From the NCBI RefSeq assembly GCF_023516715.1, contig NZ_JAMGSI010000001.1, positions 682,001 to 746,000 of the forward strand: a stretch of DNA of 64,000 nucleotides, written 5' to 3'. A model generated the notes under the pieces. It saw only the letters and a program-made list of their open reading frames with translations. It made no database searches and was not told the origin of the DNA. Origin of the DNA: Akkermansia massiliensis. GTDB lineage: Bacteria > Verrucomicrobiota > Verrucomicrobiia > Verrucomicrobiales > Akkermansiaceae. This document shows, piece by piece, positions 8,347 to 20,100 of this stretch (within the stretch, counting starts at the first letter, position 1; every line of letters starts with the position of its first letter). The position numbers were made by a program, and so were the translations under genes.

Positions 8347-10509
8347 TTATGGTTCAAAGGGAATGTTCAGCGCTTCATAAGCCAGCATCCTGCATTGCTT
8401 GATGTCCAGCTTGCCGGAGGGCAGCACCGGAATGTGCTCCACGGGAATGATTTCCTTGGGGCACCACAGGGCCGGGAGCCCCTGGTCAATCAGGCCGTGC
8501 CTGATGAGGGTGCGCGCCTGGTGCACGTAGTCCGTCACCAGGGTGGTGAGCAGGGCCACGGCCTCCCCCTTCACGGGGTCCGGAATGGTGACGACGGCTA
8601 TCCGCCGTTCCTCGTCCGCCGGGTCCAGGTTCCAGATGTTCATGATAGCGGCTTCCAGGGCTTCATGGGGCACCATTTCCCCGCCTATCTTGGAGAAGCG
8701 GGAGATGCGGCCTTCAATTTTCAGGAAGCCGAATTCGTCCGCAGAACCGATGTCTCCGGTTTTCAGCCAGCCGTCCACGAAAATGTCGCGGTCGGCTTCC
8801 GGACCGCCCAGGTAGCCGGGGAAGATATTCGGCCCCTTCAGCCAGATCATGCCGGAGGTCGTCACGGGTACCACGCGGCCCGTATGCGGGCTGGTGATGC
8901 GTACGGCGATGCCGGGAAGCAGAGCGCCCACGGAGCCCTTTTTCATGCCGGGAATGAAGTCTCCGGCGGCGTTGGACGGGGCCGGGTCAATGAAGTTGAC
9001 GGAGCAGACCGGGGAGGCTTCCGTCAGGCCGTAGCCTTCGCACGGAACGGTGCCGAACTTTTCCCGGAAGGCGGCGGAGAGCTCGTCCGGCAATTTTTCC
9101 GCTCCTACGATCAGGTAGCGCACGGTTTTGAAGGTGTCCGGCTCGCAGCGCTTCATGAAACCGCGCAGGAAGGTGGGGGTGGTGACCACCAGGCTGATGC
9201 CGTACTGCTTGATGAGGGCGCCCAGGCGCTTGGCCTCCAGCGGGGAGGGGTAGGTGACCATGTCGTACCCGCCGATCATCGGGTACCACAGCCCGATCGT
9301 GATGCCGAAGCAGTGGAATACGGGGAGGCTGCCCAGGAATCTGCTTTGCGGCGCCAGCGTGATGCGGGAGGAACACTGGGAGATGTTGGAAAGGATGTTG
9401 TGGTGGGTCAGCGGCACGCCTTTCGGTTCTCCGGAGGAGCCGGAGGTGAACATCAGCACGGCTTCATCCGCGCCCGTGGGCGCATCCAGCCCCAGCTTTT
9501 TAATCATGAACCCCGCTGTAAGGAATTTGATGGCCACGCCCCAGCGTTTGGCGGAGCCCTTGAGCAGCGGAATCTCCCGCTCCATGAGGATCAGGTCCCG
9601 CTGGGGGGGCCACGGGAAGTTCTGGAGCTTGCGCATGAAGGTATCCGCCGTGATGAACCAGTCCACGCCGGATTGCTTCACGGAGCTGGCAAAGGCCCCT
9701 TCCGAGGCGGAATAATTGAAATTCACCGGCGTTTTTCCGGCGAACAGGCAGCCCAGGTTGGCGATTGCCGCTCCCTTGCCGGGCGGCAGAATGATGCCTA
9801 CGCGGCGGTTCGTGGTGATCTTTTTCAGCCGTTTGGCAAAGGCCACGGAGATGGCCAGAAGCTGGCCGTAGGTCAGCGTGGTATCGTCAATGCCGTCGAT
9901 CACCCGGCAGTCGGAATGAAGCTTTAGGCTGCGGAACAGCAGGGCGGACAGGGAGCCGTGCAGCTGCGGCAGCGTGGCATAGGCCTGGGCGGAGCATTCC
10001 AGCCACGCGGAGGTGAGGCGCGCCGCCATTTCCGCCCCGGGAGCCAGCTTGGGGAGAATGTGCACCTGGATATCCGCCTGGGCGTCCGTATCCGCCTCCG
10101 CGTCCAGCACGGAGCTGGTGTAAAAGCCCGTGCATACCGGCACGGGGGAAATATGGAGTGCTTCCAGGGCCTTGATCACCCGTGGGGGAATGTGGCTGAT
10201 GGAGCCTTTCACGTGGGCTACGGGACCGGGCAGGAATACTACCCTTCTGCCCTCGTTGATGCGTTCCATGATGGCGGAACGCAGGGCAATGGGATCGCTG
10301 CCGCCGGCCTGGAACAGGATGCCGTCCGCCTTGGTGGATTCCAGATGGGCGGCGGTGGCCGCATCCGGGGGGAGGCTTTCTTCCACCAGGTACGTCATGC
10401 GGTCCCTGCCCAGTTCCTTTTCGAACATCAGCAGGGTTTTATGAGATACTTTGTTGAAAATCAGCAGGTCGCCGGAGTCGGATAGATTGGAGGAACCAAA
10501 AATGGCCAT
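8347..10509 (-). CDS. Acyl-ACP/acyl-CoA synthetase with degenerate N-terminal acyltransferase-like domain
   Basis: A 720-residue protein in two parts. Residues about 205-720 form an AMP-forming acyl-activating enzyme of the Aas type, with the P-loop TSGSSGEPKG at 355-364, a GYGLTEASPV motif, DGWLKTGDIG and a C-terminal LPSGKLD lysine. Such enzymes attach fatty acids to ACP or CoA. Residues 1-200 align by eye with the PlsC-type acyltransferase half of Aas; GRRVVFLPGPVAHVKGS at 88-103 sits where PlsC has its glycerophosphate-binding FPEGTRS-like motif. The catalytic His-x4-Asp is absent and the EG core is replaced by PG, so this half is probably inactive or structural. I start at the ATG at 10509 (MAIFGSSNL); a longer frame begins at 10689 but its first 60 residues are low-complexity. 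Confidence 0.85.
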   Translation of the reverse strand: MAIFGSSNLSDSGDLLIFNKVSHKTLLMFEKELGRDRMTYLVEESLPPDAATAAHLESTKADGILFQAGGSDPIALRSAIMERINEGRRVVFLPGPVAHVKGSISHIPPRVIKALEALHISPVPVCTGFYTSSVLDAEADTDAQADIQVHILPKLAPGAEMAARLTSAWLECSAQAYATLPQLHGSLSALLFRSLKLHSDCRVIDGIDDTTLTYGQLLAISVAFAKRLKKITTNRRVGIILPPGKGAAIANLGCLFAGKTPVNFNYSASEGAFASSVKQSGVDWFITADTFMRKLQNFPWPPQRDLILMEREIPLLKGSAKRWGVAIKFLTAGFMIKKLGLDAPTGADEAVLMFTSGSSGEPKGVPLTHHNILSNISQCSSRITLAPQSRFLGSLPVFHCFGITIGLWYPMIGGYDMVTYPSPLEAKRLGALIKQYGISLVVTTPTFLRGFMKRCEPDTFKTVRYLIVGAEKLPDELSAAFREKFGTVPCEGYGLTEASPVCSVNFIDPAPSNAAGDFIPGMKKGSVGALLPGIAVRITSPHTGRVVPVTTSGMIWLKGPNIFPGYLGGPEADRDIFVDGWLKTGDIGSADEFGFLKIEGRISRFSKIGGEMVPHEALEAAIMNIWNLDPADEERRIAVVTIPDPVKGEAVALLTTLVTDYVHQARTLIRHGLIDQGLPALWCPKEIIPVEHIPVLPSGKLDIKQCRMLAYEALNIPFEP

Positions 10510-10822
10510 GGGAAAAGGGGAAAAACTTGCTTGACGTATTCTAGCAACTTGCCGGGCGGGGAGCAAGGAGGAAAGAATACATCCCGCGCTGCTTTTGCTC
10601 CCTCCGGACCGGTCCCGGAATTTGTCCCTGGCTCCGGCATGCCTTTTATGGGAAGGATGTTGTTTTTCATGGGACTGACTGGATTTCACGCTTCTGCTCC
10701 CGCGGCGGAATTTCCGGAAACAAGCGGTTTCATGATGAAATCCTTAGGAGGTTTTTTACTGTGCCCTTCATGGATGGCTTCCCGGCTGCCTGAAGGCCCT
10801 GCATGCAGGGAAAGAAAATGAA

Positions 10823-10837
10823 CGGATTTGAAATCCG
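10823..10837 (+). repeat. Inverton 1 left site (CGGAT-TTGAA-ATCCG)
   Basis: The 15-mer CGGATTTGAAATCCG has palindromic arms CGGAT/ATCCG around the core TTGAA. Its exact reverse complement lies at 11028-11042. Identity extends one base into the segment (10838 and 11027). Confidence 0.75.
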
Positions 10838-11020
10838 GACAAGAAGGGCGTCAGGGAAGTCGTGAGAGTGGTGGAAATGAAATAATTTGTTTATGATCAG
10901 ATGTTTATTTTAAATTCTGTTGGTTTTGTTTTTTGAATAATGTGGCTAATTTGAATGAGGGCATGGAATAGAATGGAGATAACGGAAATAATTTAAAGCT
11001 TTGGAAACGGCACTTCCAGA

Positions 11021-11049
11021 TTGACACCGGATTTCAAATCCGATATTTC
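11021..11049 (+). promoter_or_regulatory. Split promoter of autotransporter 1
   Basis: The -35 TTGACA is at 11021-11026, then one base, then the 15-bp recombination-like site (11028-11042), one base, and the -10 candidate TATTTC at 11044-11049; the spacing is 17 bp. The -35 lies inside and the -10 outside the putative invertible segment. The -10 is a weak match by itself (TAT only). The call is supported by identical geometry at two other loci. Confidence 0.55.
11028..11042 (-). repeat. Inverton 1 right site
   Basis: CGGATTTCAAATCCG, the reverse complement of the left site at 10823-10837. It occupies the -35/-10 spacer of the putative promoter of autotransporter 1. Confidence 0.75.
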
Positions 11050-11080
11050 ATCTACCTAATAGCATGTCTCATTTCTGCTA

Positions 11081-11095
11081 AAAGACCACGTCTTT
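11081..11095 (+). promoter_or_regulatory. Leader stem-loop of autotransporter 1
   Basis: AAAGAC at 11081-11086 pairs with GTCTTT at 11090-11095 around a CAC loop, about 25 bases after the predicted transcription start and 31 bases before the ATG. A similar hairpin sits in the leader of the second autotransporter. It may protect the transcript or modulate translation. Confidence 0.35.
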
Positions 11096-11126
11096 CTCAA
11101 TATATTTATAATTAATTGTTTTCTTT

Positions 11127-14100
11127 ATGAAGCTGCATTTGCCCCTCAATTTGTTGTCCGCTCTTCTTGCCTGCTGCGCTGCGTTGTCCGCCTCTGTTCA
11201 GGCTGATCCCCTCACCATTACGACCAACCAGACGTTTGATACGGACGTTACCTGGAATGAGGCTACGACCATCGGCGCCAACGACCTGACGCTGACCATT
11301 GAGGCCGGAAAGACGCTTACCCAGGCGGAGGGAGCGTTCAACGTCGGGGACAACAGCCTTACCATTACCGGCGGCGGCGTGTTCAAGATTGAAACGGCGG
11401 CTACCGTGAAAGCGGGGAATGGCTCCGGAACCAGGACCCTGACCATTGACAACGCCACGCTGGATTTGAGCTCTCCGGGAGCCAGCCTCAGCATGAAAGG
11501 GGATAATTATACGCGCTACAAGGTAACCGTCACCAACGGCGGCGTGCTGCGCGTGGGAGAATATGCCTATGACGGCGCGGGGCTGGGTTCCATGGCCGTC
11601 AATACGGGGTACTGGACCTTGAACAACGGGCGCCTGGAGATTACCAAGGAAAGCGACGGAACCTTCGGGAACGGCCTGACAGTCGCCGCGGGCGGCGGCG
11701 CCGTGGAGGTGGTGAATGCCGGCAGCACCATGTCCATCACTGCTGACAACACTCATAATATCCAGCTGAACGGCGCCCTGACCATTACCGGAGCAGGGAA
11801 CATGATCACGGGCAGTGACAATGCATTCCGTGGAACCGGGCGTTTGATCAAGGACGGCTCCGGAACGCTGACCCTGGCCAATTCCTCTTCCTTCACGGGC
11901 GGCGTGGAACTGAAAGGGGGCACCCTCATTGTCAGCCATGCCTCCGGAATGGGAACGAACAAGAACCTTTCCGTAACGGGGAATGCGGCCATCGGCGGCA
12001 TTTCCGCGGGGTACGGCGGGCTTTCCCTGTCCGCGGGAGCGGGCCTGGACGTCTCCGCCGTGGACAGCAATGCCGGCCTGTCCATGACCGGCGGCGTCCT
12101 GTCCCTTGGGGGGCAGAATACGATGACCGGCAACCTGAACCTGGGAGCGGCCGTGCGGATTGACGCCACTCACATGACGGTGAACGGCAATCCCCTGCTG
12201 GCCCTGAACGGCGCCCTGACGGTGAACGGCAGCCTGCTGCTGGAGAATAGCGACAGCGTGAGCTGGAGCGCGGGCACGTACAATCTGATTAATGCCACGG
12301 GCGGCATCACCGGGGATCTGGCCAATACCATTCTGCTGGGGACCGAATACATCGGCAACTGGAGCACGACGGACAATACCCTGAAATTCGTCGTGGCGCA
12401 GGTCACGTCGCTGACCTGGACGGGCGGCGGAGACAATACGTGGACGGTGGGAGGAACGGGGAATTCCCCCTGGAATGCGGGATTGTCTTTTGCCAACGGC
12501 AACGGAGTCATCTTCGGCGACGTAGCAGGCAATGCACCGCAGACCGTGAACATCGCCGGACAGGTGAATCCAGGCCTGATCGTCGTCAATGCTGAGGCAA
12601 CCGGTTACACGTGGACGGGGTCCGGTTCCCTGGTGGGAAGCTCCAAGCTGCAGAAGACCGGCAGCGGAACCTTGTCCATCGCCACGGACAACGCCGGTTT
12701 TTCCGGAGAAGTCCTGCTGGGCGGCGGCACGGTGGAAATGCAGCATGCCTCCGCGCTGGGCACCGGCAGCATCATCTTTAATGGAGGCGCGCTCAAGTAC
12801 GGCACGGGCATTACGGCAGACGTCTCCGGCCAGATCAAGACGGATGCGCTGGCTTCCAACTCCATTCTGGTGGACACGAACGGGAATGCCGTAACGTGGG
12901 CTTCACTGGCCGGCTGGACGGGGACCGTCACCCGTACGGGAAGCGGCAGCCTCCTGCTGGGGGCCGGCACTTATGGAGGCAAATTGACCAACAGCGGCCC
13001 CGGTTCCCTGGTCATTGGCGCGGGGGACTCCACCCTGAACGGGGGAATCAACGGCACCATCACCAAGACGGGTACGGGAACGTTAACGCTGGGCCTTAAT
13101 TCCTTCAACGCTTCAGGAGGAGGAACGCTGGTTGTGGAACAGGGCACCGTGATGCTTGCGGACGAAACCGGAACATGGAGCTCCAACCTGAACATTACGC
13201 TGGGGGAAAATACCGTGATGGACGTAGCGGGCGCCAGAACCAAGGTGACGGGGACGGGTACTCTTACCATGGGGAACGGCTCCACCCTGCATCTGAGGAA
13301 CGGAAATGCCGCCGGCGCGAATTTCGACATGAAAATCGTCCTGGATGCCGCAGGAGGATTTGCTTTCCTGAATGGAGCCATTTATGGAAATGCCACCGCG
13401 GTTTCATCCACCATCACCGGAACGGGCGGCCTTAAAATCATTTCCGATGCCGGGGGGAACAGGTGGGGTTTTAAAACGGGCTGGGTGAAGAATTCCTATG
13501 ACGGGGATACGGAAATAGCCGGAACGGGCAACCTGGTCAATCTGACGTACAATATCGGGGACGCCTCCATCGTCTCCGGCCAGACCCTGACCCCGTGGGG
13601 GCAGGGCAACGTAACGCTGGGCGGCAGTGAGAAAAACGTCACCGTGACGTTCAGCAACTTGAATTCCAATACCGTCACGGGGGGAGTTTCCCTGGACGGG
13701 GACATCACCCTGAAAGGGACGAATGCGGCCACGGCGCTGAGCATTTTTAACGGAGCCACCGTGAACGTGAACCTCAACGGCAAGGTATCCGTGGAAACGT
13801 CCGGCACGGGAACGGCGGCCATCGCGAGCGGGGACAGCCTCCAGATGCTCGGCGGCCTGGGCGGAACGGGCACGCTGGCTGTCAATACCCGCAACAATGC
13901 GGGAGCCCTGACGCTGGGCGGGGACGTCTCCGGTTTTTCCGGAATGCTGAACCTTTCCGGAGCCAACCTTTACCTGAATGCGGATACGGCGCTGGCCGGA
14001 ACGCTGAACGCCTCCACCGCCAAGGTGACGGCGCTGCGGAAGCAGAACGTGACCGGAACGCTGAACGCCGCTTCACTGGCCGTTGACGGAAGCGCCCTGA

Positions 14101-17100
14101 GCGCGGACGGAGCGACGCTGACGGTGAGCAACCTGGCGCTGGGCGCGGATGCGGGCGTCAGCCTGGACATTAACGGGAATATCACCGCGGGGACTTATAC
14201 GCTGGTTTCCTGGGACAACCTGACGGCCGGCAACTTCGCGGATGCGGGGACGATGACCCTGACCGGGGCGCTGGCCAGCCTGTACCAGGGAACCTTCAAC
14301 GTAAACACCGGGGACAAGACGGTGACCGTTTCCGTCAGCATGGCGGACGGCGTGGTAGTCTGGGACGGCAACCCGATCGGCGCCGTGGACAACACCACAA
14401 CCTACCTGTTTGACGGTACGCACACGGGAGTGGCGTCCCTGACGGGGGACGTGAATGCCAAGGCCATTTATTTCAACAACGGGGCAGGGCAGGACCTGGA
14501 GCTGACCAACAACGGAGGCAAGCTTTCCGGAAACGGCGCCATGACCAAGCTGGGTGAAGGAAAAGTGACCTTCAACAGCTCCAATAACGATTATTCCGGC
14601 GCGGTCAACATCAAGGAAGGAACCGTTGCCGTGAAGGCGAACATGGCCCTGGGGACCGGAACGGTGACCGTGGACAGGACGGGACGGCTGGAAATCGGCG
14701 TAACGGGCGGAATTGCGGATATTCTGGGAGCCACGATGCCGACGATTAACGGAGGCACGATCGCCTTTGCTTCCGGAGGCGCCAATACGCTTGGAACCAA
14801 TCTGGCCAACGGCTCCGGCATCAATCTGGAAGTGTCGGGAGCCGGAACGGCCCTGACGGTTTCCACCGCCCAGACGAAAACCGCGCTGACCACGGTGGGC
14901 GAGGGCGCGGTCCTGAACCTCGGCAAGAATGGAAACGGAGGAGAGTCCATCCTTTACGGCAACCTGATGGTGAACGGCGGCACGCTGAATACTACGGCGG
15001 GCGATCCGTTCGGCTACAATAATAGCGGGAACTTCGGCACGCTGACCCTGAACAACGGCACCTGGAATGTCGGCGGCGGCAATACGACCATGGCCAATAC
15101 CAGAATGGTGTTCAACAACAGCCGGGTCATTCTGAATATACCCGGCGGGGGATTAAACGGCTTCGACTTGTTCAGCGGCACCAATACCATTGTGACGCAG
15201 CAGTCCGCTACCGGAATGAGCGTCTTCTCTGTGGCGGAGGGAGCCCCCTCCACCGGTCAGGCGAATGCCCTGACCCTCCGCGGCGGCACGGTCATCTTTG
15301 ACATAGCGCGCGGGAATTTTGCGCTGGACGATACTAATACGGCAGATTTGAAGCTGGATGTAATCGTAGCCAAGGAAGGCAACGGCGCCAACCTCGTAAA
15401 GCAGGGGAACGGCGTGCTTCAACTGACCAAGGCCAGCGATTATACCAACCAGACCCTGATCAAGGAAGGGACCATCCTGCTGACGGGAGCCGGCTCCCTG
15501 GGTTCCGGAGCGGTGACGCTCGGCGGCAATGGAGACGCCTTCCTGACCTATGCGGTGGATGCGGACCAGACGGTGGCCAACGCCATCGGCGGAACGGGTT
15601 CCATCACCCAGAAGGGTCCGGGCAAGGTGACGCTCAGCGGCGCCAATACCTATGCCGGCACGACCAATGCGGAAGCCGGAACGCTGGCGGCGGGAAGCGC
15701 TACGGCGTTCGGGACCAGCACGGTCTCCATCTCCTCCGGAGCGACGCTGGACATCGGCAATTATGCGGTGAATAACGCGGTCAACGTGAAAGCCGGCACG
15801 GCGGATGCGCTCTCCACGGGCGCCATCACCAGCAACGGCGGCTCCATCGGCAGCCTGACGCTGGGCAGCTACTCGCGCCTCAACGTCACCGGAGACATGG
15901 CCATGGCTGCGGGCTCCTCCTTCACCTTTGACATGACGGGACTGACGGCGGGAGGAAACGCCCTGGTGACGCTCACCGGCGGACTGACGCTCACCGGAAC
16001 GCACAACGTCACCCTCAACAACTACGACACGCTCACCGACGCGGGAGACTATTCCCTGCTGACGGTGGGAAGCGGAACGCTCACGCTCGGCTCCTTCAAC
16101 ATCGGAGATCTCATCAATGACGCCCATCCGGAACTGACCTACACGCTGGGACTTTCCGCGGACGGCAAAACGCTTCAGCTCAAGATTGAGTCCTCCGCGA
16201 ACATGCTCACCTGGAACGGAACGGCGGACGCCGGAACATGGAGCGCGGGCGACGTGAGCAACTGGACCTACGGCGGAAGCGGCTCCGCGCCGGCGACCAC
16301 GGACGGGCAGCCCCTGCTCTTTGACAACACGGCAGCCAACAAAACCGTGACGATTACGGGAGACGTGGCTCCCTCCTCCATCGTCGTCAGCAACAGCGGC
16401 GCGGACAACACCTACACCTTCCAGGGAGACGGGCACATCACGGGCGCCACGACCATCCTGACCAAGAGGGGGGACGGCACCCTGCAAATCCGCAACACGA
16501 ACACCTACGGAGGCTCCACGTCCCTGGAAGGGGGCATTGTGGACATCAACGGAGACGGAGCGCTGGGAACGGGTTCCATCATCTTCGGCGGCGGCACCCT
16601 GCAGGCCTCCGGGAACGTGACGCTGACGCAGACCATGGTGCAGAAAAACGCCGGGGACGCGGTCAAGCTGGCTGCCTCCGGAACCGGCACCACGCTGACG
16701 GTGGACACGGCCGGGCAGGACAGCTTCCTGTCCCTCAACTGGAACATCTCCGGGAATGGAGCCGTGGCGCTGGGGAACATCGCCAATACCAAGATTCTCT
16801 CCGGAACCGTGACGGTGGCCAGCGGCTCCACCCTCAAGCTCTCCGGAGGCAATGAAATCGCCCTCTCCGGCGTACTCAAAAACATCAGCGGCACGCTCGC
16901 CAAGACGGACGGGGGCTCCCTGCTCGTCAAGGCGGCCAACGGCCATGACGCGCTCAACGGCACGCTCTCCAATGCCGGAGGCAGCATCGTCCTCTCCGGC
17001 TACGGAGCGGCCACGGCCAACCGCACCGTCACGGTGAACGGCACGCTGAATGCCGACCTCATTGACGTCACGTACGGCGTGACGCTGGACTTGAAGAAAG

Positions 17101-20100
17101 ACCTTGATATCGCCACGCTTCAAATCGGCGGCGGCACCATGGGAAGCAACACGCAAGCCTCCGCGGTCAACGTCAACACGGGCGTCACCCTCACCAGCAC
17201 CAGCGTCAAGCTGGGCGGGGCCAACGGCCAGGGAGCCCTGGCCGGCAACCTCAACATCAACGGCGGCACGGCCGTCCTGGGCGGCATCAACCTGGAAAAC
17301 GACTCCAACTCCGGCATCACGCTGGCCGGCAACGGAACCCTCACGCTGGGCGGTGACATCACCGGCGCCTCCGGCACTCTCACCCTGGGAGAAGGCACGC
17401 TCAACTCCACGGCGGACTGGAGCGCCTCCCTCAGCGTCCTCCTCAACGCCGCCTCCGGCAAAACCGCCACCGTGGACACTACGGGCGGCAGCATCACCCT
17501 CAACGGCGCGCTCAGCGGCACTGGCAGCCTCCTGAAAACCGGCACGGGCACACTCACGCTCGGCAACGCCAGCGCAGGCTACACGGGTACGGTCACGCTC
17601 ACCTCCGGCACGCTCGCCCTCACGGCGGACGGCTACAAGGGAGCGCTCAACATCACCGGAGGCACCCTCACGGGAGGAAACAACCACAAAGGAACCAAAA
17701 ACGTTACCGTCAACGCGGCCTCCGGCGTCACTTCCATCTCGCTGGGCGGCCTCTCCGGCTCCTCGCTTAAAACCATCGGCATGACGGACGCCGGAACGGT
17801 CATCAGCGGCCTCAACGGCGCCGCCAGCCTGGACAGTGCCAGCCTGGTGGTGGGAACGGGCAACGTCTCCAAAACACAGGACCTGGCCGGAAGCACCTCC
17901 ATGATCCAATTTGACGCGGACGGCACCCAGCTGGAAATTGAAACCCTCACCCTCACCCTCTCCGCCGACCTCATCAATGCCATGCAGGGCTGGGGAGCGG
18001 GCGACCGCACCGCGTGGCTCAACCTCACGAACGGAGCGCTGGGCTACGGCACGGCCGTCTTCAACCCGCTGCTGGAAACCCTCGGCTTTGCCGTCACGGG
18101 CATCAACGGCGGCTCCATCGGCATCACCGGTGACGCCACGCAAATCTACGCGGTAGGCAGTGAAGACAAAACCGTCTCCAGCAACTCCGAACTCGACCCG
18201 TACCGCGCGGTCATCGTGGACGGCAACCTCGCACTCAACCTCCCGGGCGTGGACGATACGGCTGACGGCCTGACGATTAACAACCTCTCCGGCGCGGCCT
18301 CCGGCGTCATCAACATCACCAGCACGAACGACAAGACGGCATCCGTCATCCTGAACAACGAGCTGCTGGGAACAGATCCGAATACGTCCGGTCCCGATAC
18401 GAAGTACTCCGGAACCATCAACGGCGGCACGGCCAACATTACCAAAACGGGAGAAGGCTCCCTGGAACTCGCCGGAACCCTGAACACCAGCGGCACGCTG
18501 GACATGCAGGACGGCAGCCTTATCCTCTCCGGCACGGCGGACCTGGGCTCCATCAGGCTCAACTCCACCAACTCCGGAGACCTTTCCTCCCTGGACATCA
18601 CTGGAAAAACGCAAGCGGGAACGCTCACGGATGAAGGCAACGGCGGCAACCTCGCCATCGGTAAAAACGGCACGCTCACGCTTACGGGAGCCGGCTCCGA
18701 ACTTTCCAACAGCACCGTTTCCGGAACCGGCGTGCTCCATGTGGCGGACACCGCCTCCCTCGCGCTCAACGGCACCTCCAAGCTTGACGGCGTGCAGGTG
18801 GACCTGGACGGCAGCGGAATGCTGGAACTCGGCAACGCGGCCAACACCATCTCCGGCCTGACGGGAACCGGCGCGCTGAACAACGGGTCTGCCCTGGAAA
18901 TCACCACCGCCGGGAATGCCTTGTATGAAGGCACCCTCAGCGGGGAAGGCAGCATCACCATGAACGGCACCGGCACGCAGGTTCTGAAGGGGAACGGCGC
19001 GATCGGGCAGGCCCTCAGCGTCACCAAGGGCACGCTGGAACTGACGGGAGCGGAAGGCGGCAACGGCTCCGTTACCTATAAGAGCCTCACGGCGGCAAGC
19101 GGCGCCCATGTGCGCCTGAGTCCGGTAGGGGAGGGAACCGGAGCGGTCAACACGACGCTCACCGTCGCCAACGGACTCAACCTGCAAAACTCCCATCTGG
19201 ACCTGGTCATCAACACCAACCGTGACGACCTCTTCTCCAGCCCGGTCATCACCGTGCAGGCCGGAGACGTCAATCTGGACGGAACTACCGTTTCCCTGGG
19301 AAGCCTGGGGGACTACGACGATCCGGCGGACCCGACGGCCAACCTCAACTTCACGCTGGTGGACGCGACGGGAGCCGGAACGGTTTCGGCCAACGGAGCC
19401 ACGGTGGACGCCTCCGGCTACTTTGACTTCTACTACCAGGAATTCGGCATCCGGACGGAAGGCGGCAAGATTGTGGTGACGGGCATGGTCAAGACGGAGA
19501 ACGCCTTTATGGACGCGGCCAACACGGCCAACTCGGAAGCGGGGGCCAACCTGCTCTGGAACAACCGCGGCAACGCGCCGAAAGGCACGCAGCTCGGTGA
19601 CCTGAGGGAAGCCGTCAGAAACGACATCCAGTCCGGCAACACCTCCCGGGCGGCACGTTCCATGGCAGCCGCGGCAGGCAGCACGGTCAACGCGCTGGGA
19701 ACGGCCCAGAAGGACGCCCTGCGCGACCAGATGGGATGGATCCGCAACCGCACCACCCTCATGGGCGTCAACCCCGCCTACGTCAACGAAGACCTCCCCT
19801 ACTTCCACATGTGGATGGAAGGCACGGGCTCCTACGCCAAACTGGACACCAAGGGAGATGAAAGCGGCTACCAGCTCACCACCTGGGGCGGCACCGTGGG
19901 CATGGACGTGGACCTCAGCGACCACTTCACGATGGGAGCGGCCTTCACGGCCAACTACGGCGACCTGACGGCCAGCGCGGCGGACTCTGCGGACGGCCAC
20001 CTGGACAGCTACTACGCCAACCTCTTCGGGCGCTACCAGAGCAAGCGCTGGGCGCACACATTGATCCTGACGGGTGGGTGGAACGACGCGAAGCTCAACC

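Larger units (their letters stand above)
10823..11042. other. Candidate invertible promoter segment 1, upstream of autotransporter 1
   Basis: The gap from 10510 to the autotransporter start at 11127 (617 bp) holds an AT-rich segment bounded by two exactly inverse-complementary 15-bp sites, with 190 bp between them. The -35 hexamer of the autotransporter promoter lies at the inner edge of the right site, so recombination between the sites would carry it away. If the segment were flipped, the hexamer in that position would be TCTTGT, a poor -35. The current orientation is therefore predicted to be ON. No recombinase gene is in the window. The interpretation rests on the same layout at 20870-21063 and 54293-54462. 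Confidence 0.65.

Noticed and set aside
7279-9927. An 882-codon plus-strand frame opposite xseA and the acyl-ACP synthetase gene
   Set aside because: Histidine-, glycine- and arginine-rich shadow typical of the frame opposite GC-rich genes; both minus-strand genes have clear motifs.
10823-11042. Reading the CGGAT-N5-ATCCG dyads simply as repressor operators between -35 and -10
   Set aside because: An operator would explain the position of one site per locus but not the second distant site with an exactly reverse-complemented private core at all three loci. Kept only as an alternative to be tested.
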